The translations under genes and the position numbers were made by a program. Below the pieces are notes generated by a model, which saw only the letters and a list, made by a program, of their open reading frames with translations, searched no databases and had not been told where the DNA came from. A stretch of DNA of 5,458 nt from CAYONM01 sp964405325 (GTDB taxonomy: Bacteria; Planctomycetota; UBA11346), in contig CAYONM010000248.1 in NCBI GenBank assembly GCA_964405325.1, positions 1 to 5,458 of the forward strand. Direction: 5' to 3'. Positions 1 to 5,458 of the stretch are shown one piece after another; position 1 is the first letter of the stretch, and each line of letters begins with the position of its first letter.

Positions 1-642
1 ATCGAACGCCTGGACTGCCCCGTCGGCGCCGCCGCGGCACCACGCCGGGGTCGCCAGAGCGATAGCCGTCATCAGCTGGCCATCGGCCTGGACAATACCG
101 ATGGCCGCCTGCTGGCGATCGAATTGACCCTGCTGCATCCCGAACAAACCGTCGAGGTCCAAGCCCACTGGCATCATGCCGATGGCCAGATACCCGGTGC
201 CGCCCTCGCAGAAGCACCAAGCAGCATGATCGTCAATGGCAACCTGCATGTCGATATCGCCAACGAAGTCAAAGCCACAGCTCTCTTGTTCTGTGTCCTG
301 CAATGCAGCAGCGGTCACCTGGTGCTGGAATCCTTCGCCACACCAAGCGAGCCTGCCGCCACGCTCTGGTACCGCCGCGACGTGTCCTCCTGGCAAGCCG
401 ACGACGGCGTCGTCGCCTGTCGTCTGATCCGTTCCCTGGCCGAGGCCCCGCCACCGCCGGACATTCGCCTGGCCGGTCACTTGCTGGAAACCGATCCCGA
501 GCAGGCGGATTGCCTGCGCCTACCACCAGCCACCCTGCCTCTGGACACGGAAGGTGCCATCAGCCTGAAAGTAAGCACCGCCGCACCCGGCAGCGTCATA
601 CTCCGCGAACTGCAAATGAGCTGGTTTGAGGGCGAAACCTGA
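1..642 (+). CDS. Hypothetical protein, 5'-truncated by the window edge
   Basis: The frame is open from base 1 to the TGA at 640-642 and gives 213 visible residues. A TTG at 124 could be read as a start, but 41 codons upstream are open and in the same style, and no Shine-Dalgarno sequence precedes the TTG, so the gene most likely begins outside the window. I do not recognise the family. The visible part alternates short hydrophobic stretches with polar turns, has a proline run (AEAPPPP) about two thirds along, and ends with strand-like segments (ISLKVS, SVILRELQMSWF), which suggests a beta-sandwich or other beta-rich fold. No membrane segment is seen, and the true N-terminus is not visible. 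Its stop overlaps the next start by one base (TGATG), so it is probably translationally coupled to that gene. A structural role in the same assembly as its neighbours is inference from context only. Confidence 0.8.
   Translation: MERLDCPVGAAAAPRRGRQSDSRHQLAIGLDNTDGRLLAIELTLLHPEQTVEVQAHWHHADGQIPGAALAEAPSSMIVNGNLHVDIANEVKATALLFCVLQCSSGHLVLESFATPSEPAATLWYRRDVSSWQADDGVVACRLIRSLAEAPPPPDIRLAGHLLETDPEQADCLRLPPATLPLDTEGAISLKVSTAAPGSVILRELQMSWFEGET
628..632 (+). promoter_or_regulatory. Ribosome binding site for the 642 gene
   Basis: GAGGG lies 9 bases upstream of the ATG at 642, inside the last codons of the preceding gene. It supports this start and shows that the downstream gene can recruit ribosomes itself, as well as by coupling through the TGATG overlap. 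Confidence 0.55.
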
Positions 643-1472
643 TGCTCGAAGCCCTGGAACAACTCCTGGTCACCGCCGTCGGACAAACCCTGCCCGGCGC
701 AGTTGCCGCTGGCCCCCTTGTGCCTGGCCACGACCTGAGCACCCAGCCGGTGCTACTGCAGGCCGAATCCCTGCAACTGGATCAACCACCGCCGGACGCC
801 GAAGAACAACCCTCCCGCGAGACCGCCTACAGCCTGAGTCGCCACGATTATCAGGCCCCTGCCGCGCCCCTGCCAGCCGTTAACGCGGAGAACATGAGCG
901 ACATCAGCAATGCCTACAACAGCATCACCGTGCCCGGCAGCGATGCGATCATCGAGGTTCAGCACCCGCCCGGTCGGTTATTGGAAAAAGGCCAGGATTA
1001 TTATCTGGACGATCGTCTGATCCGGCTCTTCCAACCACTGCCACCGTCCGGTCTGGTCCAGGTGCTGCTGCAAGGCAGTCAACGGGCTGGCTATCTGCAG
1101 CGGCTCCCAGCGCGATTGGAACTGGAATTGCAAGCCCATGGCACAAGTGCCGCCGATGCCGACAGCCGACAACGGCAATGCCTGGCCAGCAGCTTGCAGG
1201 CCCTGGATCCCATGCCCGCTCTAGCCGACAGCTGGCCGAGTGGTGCTTTCGTCCGGCTGCTCAAAGGTCAGGTGCAGCTGATGTCCTGGCAGCGCGATCA
1301 CATCGAACACGACGGCAGCCGGTACTACCGCAGCCGCACCCGCCTGCGCCTCTTGGGCACGGCGGAATTGACCGTGATCACCGGCAGCCCCGAAGCAGTC
1401 GGCATTATCGACCACATCGATCATCGAACCACGGTCTCCGGCGACAGCCCCCCGGCCTGGTCCCGAATCTGA
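642..1472 (+). CDS. Hypothetical protein, possibly a phage-tail-like structural component
   Basis: A 276-residue protein. The ATG overlaps the previous stop and has a GAGGG ribosome site. An N-terminal amphipathic helix (about residues 1-20) leads to GPLVPG, then a Pro/Glu/Gln-rich stretch (about 45-90). A beta-rich part follows: TVPGSDAIIEV near 95-105, YYLDDRLIRLFQPLPPSG near 120, and RLPARLELEL near 153. The C-terminal third is alpha/beta with a basic strand (YYRSRTRLRLL) and ends in AVGIIDHID near 252-260. No signal peptide or membrane segment is evident. I recognise no family with certainty. The order helix, 'GP', and late strands with an 'epvGiI..I' ending is loosely like small tail-terminator or baseplate-associated proteins of phages and contractile injection systems; that is a weak impression. 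It is separated from the next gene by 23 bases, consistent with one operon. Confidence 0.85.
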   Translation: MLEALEQLLVTAVGQTLPGAVAAGPLVPGHDLSTQPVLLQAESLQLDQPPPDAEEQPSRETAYSLSRHDYQAPAAPLPAVNAENMSDISNAYNSITVPGSDAIIEVQHPPGRLLEKGQDYYLDDRLIRLFQPLPPSGLVQVLLQGSQRAGYLQRLPARLELELQAHGTSAADADSRQRQCLASSLQALDPMPALADSWPSGAFVRLLKGQVQLMSWQRDHIEHDGSRYYRSRTRLRLLGTAELTVITGSPEAVGIIDHIDHRTTVSGDSPPAWSRI

Positions 1473-1481
1473 ATAGTGTAC

Positions 1482-1489
1482 GAGAAAGG
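1482..1489 (+). promoter_or_regulatory. Ribosome binding site fixing the 1496 start
   Basis: GAGAAAGG ends 6 bases before the ATG at 1496. This decides the start of the large gene. The same frame is open back to an ATG at 1178, but that extension lies wholly within the 642-1472 gene and encodes Arg/His/Pro-rich shadow sequence. The ATG at 1496 instead begins a clean N-terminus in the short intergenic gap. Confidence 0.75.
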
Positions 1490-1495
1490 TTCATC

Positions 1496-4400
1496 ATGAG
1501 CGATCCCGAACGCCCCGCGCCCTACGTGCCCGCCGAACCAGGCGAGTTCATCACCGCGCAAGGCTGGAACGAACTCCAGACCCGCACCCGCGAGGATCTG
1601 GTTGGCCACGATCACAGCAACGGCTCATCCGTCGTGAGCGAGGGCTTGGCTGATGGTGCGGTCACACTGCAGAAATTAGCTGCAGACCTGCAAAGCCAAC
1701 TCGGCAGCGGCACCGCTAGCGACATCAGCTATCGCGAGGAGACTGTGGCCAGCGCCCTGGACCGGCTGTTGGCCGGTGGCGTTGGCGGTGGCGATTGGGG
1801 CCCCTTCTCGCTGCTGATCAGCGGCCTGAAAGGCATCGATGCCAACGCCACAGCCGAACAGCGTCAGGCGGAATTGCTCAAAACCCTCGAACAGGGCCTG
1901 GAGCGTTTCGGCTCTGCCAGTATCGACGTGATCCAAGGCGGCTACCACCTACTGCGGGAATTACTGGGAGCCATCGATCAAGCACCAGGCATGCACGAGG
2001 ACGGTATCGATCTGGCCGAACTCACTGACGATGCCAGCTACGGCGTGGTGGCCGCGCATGTGGAAGCGCAGTGGCAGCGCTTGCGCCTGGCCCTGGTGGA
2101 CAGCCTGCTGGATGTGATCGACCAGGTTCAGGGCCTGGATCGCGCCACCCTCGAGGAATTTGCCTGGCGCTATGGCAGTAGTGGCGGCAGCTGGGATCAC
2201 GTCGCGGCTCGTCAGGCCCTGGTCGACACCATCTGGAAGCCGGTCTTCGGCAGCACCGTCATCGGTGCCAGCAGTTTCGAACAAGCTCGATTCCTGATCG
2301 GTCTGCTGGTGAAGGCCACCATCGGCCATGTCGGCAAGTTGCTGCAAAAACAGGATCGTCTGGAACCGGTGCCACCGGAAAAATTGACCCTGCTGCAATT
2401 GCCCGCGGCGCTGCTTCGCGCCTGCAAACGGTCGCTGCGTCAAGGTGGCCGGGTCTGGCACGGTTTTCCACCGGGCGAAGGTGTTGGTCGGCACGACCGC
2501 CGTGCCCTGCTGCCCGACGCCACCGGCAAAGGCGCCTGGGAAGTCTGTCGTGACCGCCTGCGTTTTGTCGCGCTGAATAAAGAACAGGTCGCCGATGCCC
2601 GTGGTGTCTGCCGCTTCCCGGGCCTGGAGCTGCTTGACGCCACGCTCGTTGAAACCAAGGCGATTCGCGTGCTGGTTCGCAGCCGACACCAACAAGCGCC
2701 ACACTATGTTTTAGCGGAATTCGAACAGGACATTTTGCGAGCATCTGACCGGGATTTCCAGGCGTTCATCGAAGGCCACTCGCCAAAGCCGGATAACCGC
2801 AACGGCGAATTCCTCCCCTGGAAACCGATTCCCTGGCCCGGTCTCGGCGAGGCCGTGTTTTTCCATCAACCGATCTCGGTCCGAGGGCTGGCGACCGATC
2901 AGGACCACTGGCTACTCGCCTTCGTAACTGACAGCCCCGATGTCAGCGGCCGCCCAGCCCCAGCCCCAGCCGTCGTTGGCGACACCGGCGCCCAGATTGA
3001 TCTGCTGGAACAACGTCGCCTCGATGCTGGTGACGATGTCGAGCTGTCTGAAACCACCTTGTTTCGTAGCGAAAAGGTCGAGCTGCAGTTGGCCCACGCC
3101 AACCACGCCGACAGCATCAACCTACCAGCAGCCGTCCTGCCGCTCCCCCACCGCTGGCCCGACGTCCTGGCCATTGCCAGTGCCCACAGCCTGCATTCCA
3201 GCCTGGGCAAGACACCCGATCTGCTGTTGCTGCTGTGCCGACCCAATCCTGGGCTCAGCCTGCTACTACTCTACAGCAACAGAAAAGATTGGCGAACTGC
3301 CAAGCGTCTGACCTATCGCGCCACCCTGCAATTGTCCGATGGCCTCCAGGCCGTGGGCGCGGGCTATGACCGCATCGCCTTGCAGGATCGCGACAATGAT
3401 CGCTGGTGCCTGTTGTCGGTAGCCAGTCTGCTGCAGGAGATCGACGGCGGTGATGAAGAATATCCGTTACTGAACGGCTTGGATGCCGATGGCCGACGTC
3501 TCCTGCGGGTCTTCGGCCCAGAAGAACTCGTCAGCAAGGTTTCCGAAGTCCAGAACAAGATCCCAGCTCGTCCGGCCCCCTTGTTGTGGCGCAACGGCCG
3601 TATCGGCGCCATCAGCGCCGACGGCATCACGCCGCTGATCAGCTGCCTGGACAGTGCTGCCGGGCAAGCCTGGTTGTTTGAGAGCAGCAAAAAAAATCTG
3701 GTCTGTCGTTTGCACAGCCGCCTCGCCCTCGCGGGTGGCAGTCTGGCCAGCATCAGCCATCTGGTCCAGAAACCGGATGTCCGCCTGTTGGCCGGTGGCG
3801 CGGGTGACGGCGATCGCCTACGGACCATCTGGCAAGAACTGCCGAAACTCCTGGATATGATCGGTGCTGACTTCCCCACCGAACCGCAGCCGGAACCAGA
3901 ACCAGAACCAGAACCGGAACCGGAACCAGAACCAGAACCGGAACCGGAACCAGAACCAGAACCAGAACCGGAGCCGGAGCCGGATCTGGGTGAATGGGCG
4001 ATGCTGATCGAGGCGCAGGTCAATACCAACAAGGACCTCCAGGGCCTGATGCGTCGCGCCAAGCCGGCCTTCCTGCAGCAGCTATCGGTCGAGGACTGGA
4101 TGTATCTGGTGCGCGAATTTCGCAATCCTGACAAACTGCATCCGGCCTTTGTCGCCAAGGTGTACGAACAAATCAAAGCCCAGATCGCGTCAACCAAGCT
4201 GTGGCAGTTGCACATCCGTTCCGCCATCATGCTCGAAGAACGGGTCCTGAAAATCCTGCCGGAATTATTTGGTAGCGAAAAGGCCCTGTTGGTCGCCACG
4301 CCGCAGGAATGGCTGACTATCCGTAGCCATCTTCTGAATAAACGCATACCAAAAATCTTGCTGACGAGTCTCCATGAACAGATCAAAACGGGTGACATCG

Positions 4401-4987
4401 AACGCGCTCTGATCGACAAGCTGCTGACGGTGGATTCCGGCCCAACGGAACCGGAAGCCTGGCGCGACTTGGTTGATCCCGCAGTCAATACCGATCCGGA
4501 TCTCAGAAAGGTCATGGAGCACAATGGCGAACGGCTCCTGGATGCCCTATCGCAGACGGAATGGCAAATCATCATCCACGCCTTCGCTATGCGCGACAGC
4601 CTACATCCCACCGTCCGTGAGGAGATCCTGCGCAATCTTAAGGCCGAAAAATTGAATCCCAAATTGTGGCAGCAACACGTCCGACACGCCGTCATGCTGC
4701 ATCAGGATGTGCTCGCCATCCATCCCGCCATGCTCAAGAACCGACGGGCACTCAGCGTCGGCAGCGCGAGCGAATGGCTCTCGCTTCGCCCGGCCATCAC
4801 GAACAAGAAACTGACCAGACAAGAGAACAAAACATTCGGCGAACACATCAATTTCGGCACTCTCCCGCGTGAATTCTTTCAGCAGCTGCTGCAGAAATAC
4901 GGAACGGATCCAGACGCCCCGCGTGAACCGCGTGACGGCCTGTTCAACTTCGATCATTTCAACCCCTTTGAACCGCCCCGGCGCTGA
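1496..4987 (+). CDS. Large modular fibre-like protein with EP linker and duplicated C-terminal domain
   Basis: A protein of 1,163 residues. Residues 9-35 form an N-terminal module (P12, P15-G16, A21-Q22, W24-N25, L27-Q28) shared with the 4987 gene. GHDHSNG (H38, H40) and DGAVTLQKLA (53-62) follow, a style seen in the neck of phage tail-fibre and adhesin-like proteins. Residues 93-99 are a glycine hinge (AGGVGGG). About 102-300 look helical. About 300-795 are beta-rich, with a short Pro-Ala linker at 487-492 and recurrent strand pairs that could form a propeller; no diagnostic blade motif was found. Residues 796-829 are EPQP followed by fifteen Glu-Pro pairs, expected to be an extended, stiff acidic spacer. 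Residues 834-978 and 989-1133 are two copies of one helical domain. The last 15 residues are Phe/Pro rich. No signal peptide, membrane segment or catalytic motif was seen. A structural or target-binding arm of a multi-protein particle is inferred. The stop overlaps the next ATG by one base. Confidence 0.9.
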   Translation: MSDPERPAPYVPAEPGEFITAQGWNELQTRTREDLVGHDHSNGSSVVSEGLADGAVTLQKLAADLQSQLGSGTASDISYREETVASALDRLLAGGVGGGDWGPFSLLISGLKGIDANATAEQRQAELLKTLEQGLERFGSASIDVIQGGYHLLRELLGAIDQAPGMHEDGIDLAELTDDASYGVVAAHVEAQWQRLRLALVDSLLDVIDQVQGLDRATLEEFAWRYGSSGGSWDHVAARQALVDTIWKPVFGSTVIGASSFEQARFLIGLLVKATIGHVGKLLQKQDRLEPVPPEKLTLLQLPAALLRACKRSLRQGGRVWHGFPPGEGVGRHDRRALLPDATGKGAWEVCRDRLRFVALNKEQVADARGVCRFPGLELLDATLVETKAIRVLVRSRHQQAPHYVLAEFEQDILRASDRDFQAFIEGHSPKPDNRNGEFLPWKPIPWPGLGEAVFFHQPISVRGLATDQDHWLLAFVTDSPDVSGRPAPAPAVVGDTGAQIDLLEQRRLDAGDDVELSETTLFRSEKVELQLAHANHADSINLPAAVLPLPHRWPDVLAIASAHSLHSSLGKTPDLLLLLCRPNPGLSLLLLYSNRKDWRTAKRLTYRATLQLSDGLQAVGAGYDRIALQDRDNDRWCLLSVASLLQEIDGGDEEYPLLNGLDADGRRLLRVFGPEELVSKVSEVQNKIPARPAPLLWRNGRIGAISADGITPLISCLDSAAGQAWLFESSKKNLVCRLHSRLALAGGSLASISHLVQKPDVRLLAGGAGDGDRLRTIWQELPKLLDMIGADFPTEPQPEPEPEPEPEPEPEPEPEPEPEPEPEPEPEPDLGEWAMLIEAQVNTNKDLQGLMRRAKPAFLQQLSVEDWMYLVREFRNPDKLHPAFVAKVYEQIKAQIASTKLWQLHIRSAIMLEERVLKILPELFGSEKALLVATPQEWLTIRSHLLNKRIPKILLTSLHEQIKTGDIERALIDKLLTVDSGPTEPEAWRDLVDPAVNTDPDLRKVMEHNGERLLDALSQTEWQIIIHAFAMRDSLHPTVREEILRNLKAEKLNPKLWQQHVRHAVMLHQDVLAIHPAMLKNRRALSVGSASEWLSLRPAITNKKLTRQENKTFGEHINFGTLPREFFQQLLQKYGTDPDAPREPRDGLFNFDHFNPFEPPRR
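3881..3982 (+). repeat. Glu-Pro coding repeat (EPQP then EP x15)
   Basis: Thirty-four consecutive codons encode EPQP followed by fifteen Glu-Pro pairs, residues 796-829 of the large protein. At the DNA level the hexamer is GAACCA or GAACCG, with GAG appearing only in the last two units. The third-base pattern shows a higher-order 24-base unit (CCA, CCA, CCG, CCG) repeated exactly at 3899-3922 and 3923-3946, with half of a third copy after it. Such a pattern indicates recent expansion by slippage or unequal recombination in multiples that keep the reading frame. The peptide separates the beta-rich centre from the duplicated C-terminal domains. Confidence 0.95.
3995..4429 (+). repeat. C-terminal helical domain, copy 1 (coding repeat)
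   Basis: Residues 834-978 of the large protein, beginning at the Trp just after the Glu-Pro linker. Aligned by eye with copy 2 without a single gap, 47 of 145 positions are identical. Conserved landmarks are VNT near repeat position 9, W35, F42, LHP at 48-50, KLWQ at 68-71, H73, ML at 79-80, EWL at 105-107 and NK at 115-116. The composition predicts an all-helical fold. The domain family is not recognised. Confidence 0.9.
4460..4894 (+). repeat. C-terminal helical domain, copy 2 (coding repeat)
   Basis: Residues 989-1133 of the large protein, 155 residues downstream of copy 1, joined by a 10-residue connector containing GPTEPEA. It keeps the same landmarks as copy 1 (VNT, W35, LHP, KLWQ, H73, ML, EWL, NK). 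DNA similarity has largely decayed, so the duplication is old and both copies have been kept under protein-level selection, unlike the young Glu-Pro expansion next to them. Confidence 0.9.
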
Positions 4988-5379
4988 TGACGAAACCCGG
5001 CGAACCATGGCTCCCGGTCGTCCCGGGCCAAGCGCTCAGGGCGCAGGACTGGAACCACCTGCAGGTGCTGATCGGCGTCGAGCTGCAGCGCCTGCAGGCG
5101 CGTATCGCTTCCCTGGAAGCGGAACTGCGGCACAGCCCCGAGGCATTGCACCAGCGCGCCAGGCAGCTGAGCGAGCAGGCCTATTTCGCCAACCGACGCA
5201 GCCGCGAGATCCATCACCGCGACTGCCCGTATGCGCCGCGCATATCAGCCAGCAACCGCTATCCGGAGGATGGCTTTCTTGACGGCAATGGAGTTGCCGA
5301 ATTGATCTTACGTGGATTCAACGGCTGCCGAACCTGCCTGTCTGCCTTTGATCGTGATCGACGGCTACCGAAAACCTAG
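4987..5379 (+). CDS. Small protein: shared N-terminal module, coiled coil, Ada-like zinc-binding motif
   Basis: A 130-residue protein. The ATG overlaps the previous stop (TGATG) and has no clear Shine-Dalgarno sequence, so translation is probably coupled to the large gene. Residues 7-33 match residues 9-35 of the large protein at 11 of 27 positions without gaps (PGQALRAQDWNHLQ against PGEFITAQGWNELQ). L33, L36, I40, L43, L47, L54 and L61 keep a/d heptad spacing, so a coiled coil and oligomerisation are likely. The C-terminal part contains S72, H76-x3-C80-P, N90, an Ala/Leu helix, and G110-F-N-G-C114-x2-C117. This order resembles the Ada metal-binding-like motif (S-k-k-y-H-x3-C, then GY-x-PC-x2-C) appended to many nucleases and other proteins; one zinc held by H76, C80, C114 and C117 is inferred. 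No alkyltransferase or nuclease domain is attached, so it may be an adaptor. Its exact role is unknown. Confidence 0.85.
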   Translation: MTKPGEPWLPVVPGQALRAQDWNHLQVLIGVELQRLQARIASLEAELRHSPEALHQRARQLSEQAYFANRRSREIHHRDCPYAPRISASNRYPEDGFLDGNGVAELILRGFNGCRTCLSAFDRDRRLPKT

Positions 5380-5396
5380 CCTCGGCTGTTTTTGGT
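5367..5396 (+). terminator. Possible weak rho-independent terminator
   Basis: A short stem AGCC/GGCT (5378-5381 with 5384-5387) overlaps the stop codon and is followed by GTTTTT. Outside it, ACCGAAAAC at 5367-5375 can pair with GTTTTTGGT at 5388-5396 through one G-U pair, giving a longer interrupted hairpin flanked by A and T tracts. The GC core has a very small loop and two unpaired bases, so strength is doubtful. It would end the four-gene operon. Confidence 0.35.
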
Positions 5397-5458
5397 CAAG
5401 AAACCGCTCGGTCGGACGGCTTCGCGCTTGGACGCGCTCGCTCGCTTCGCCTGGTTCC
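5397..5458. other. Terminal GC-rich segment, no assignable gene
   Basis: About 60 bases rich in CGCT, TCGG and CTTCG words. All three minus-strand frames are open across it, ending at stops at 5396-5398, 5376-5378 and near 5366, and a plus-strand frame from a TTG at 5392 is also open to the edge. Low complexity and short length prevent a choice. It could be the end of a convergent gene, the start of another gene, or an intergenic repeat. Confidence 0.3.

Noticed and set aside
122..137. 16-base exact repeat (AATTGACCCTGCTGCA) also found at 2382-2397
   Set aside because: Both copies read L-T-L-L in the same codon phase with preferred codons, and no similarity extends into the flanks, so coincidence is the simplest explanation.
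1178..1495. In-frame upstream extension of the large gene
   Set aside because: It overlaps the 642-1472 gene completely, encodes low-complexity Arg/His/Pro sequence, and the ATG at 1496 has a good ribosome site.
1961..2704. Minus-strand open frame of 247 codons
   Set aside because: It lies entirely opposite the large gene, has no ribosome site or recognisable domain, and is expected by chance in GC-rich DNA.
3215..3277. Leucine-rich stretches as possible membrane segments
   Set aside because: The two hydrophobic runs are only five to seven residues each and are split by R-P-N-P-G, which fits paired beta strands rather than a membrane helix.
3881..3982. Regular short repeats as a CRISPR array or iteron
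   Set aside because: The units are contiguous hexamers with no spacers and encode an uninterrupted Glu-Pro peptide in a long gene.
3364..4695. Long (443-codon) minus-strand open frame with a Gly-Ser repeat
   Set aside because: Its GSGSGS run is simply the reverse complement of the Glu-Pro codons, and the rest is Ser/Arg-rich shadow sequence opposite a well-supported gene.
5392..5458. Start of another gene at a TTG on the plus strand
   Set aside because: The frame is open and the peptide is plausible, but there is no ribosome site, only 22 codons are visible, and all three minus frames are equally open.

Overview
This window is a compact, GC-rich stretch with four tightly packed plus-strand genes and almost no non-coding DNA. 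Frame openness, the presence or absence of Shine-Dalgarno sequences and 1-base TGATG start/stop overlaps all point to one bacterial operon. The base composition and codon use (CTG, GCC and CAG rich) would suit a proteobacterium, but nothing identifies the organism.

Layout: (1) 1-642, the 3' part of a gene that enters from the left, product unknown and probably beta-rich. (2) 642-1472, a 276-residue protein that overlaps gene 1 by one base; its function is unknown, with only a vague resemblance to small phage-tail or contractile-injection structural proteins. (3) 1496-4987, a 1,163-residue modular protein with a fibre-like N-terminus (PGEFITAQGWNELQ, then an HDH motif and a DGAVTLQKL segment), a Gly hinge, a helical block, a large beta-rich centre, a 15-fold Glu-Pro linker, and two tandem copies of a ~145-residue helical domain. 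(4) 4987-5379, a 130-residue protein with an N-terminus related to that of gene 3, then a heptad coiled coil and an Ada-like zinc-binding H-x3-C / C-x2-C module. A possible weak terminator overlaps the end of gene 4. The last ~60 bases are low-complexity and GC-rich and hold no assignable gene.

No protein shows a signal peptide or convincing membrane segment, so the products probably act or assemble in the cytoplasm. The most informative signal is the ~27-residue N-terminal module shared by the otherwise unrelated products of genes 3 and 4. I infer that both dock through it to one common structure, with different C-terminal payloads: a rigid arm with duplicated domains in gene 3, and a coiled coil plus zinc knuckle in gene 4. 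A phage-tail-like particle or extracellular contractile injection system is the best guess, made from motif style alone; no sheath, tube, baseplate or ATPase gene lies in the window to confirm it.
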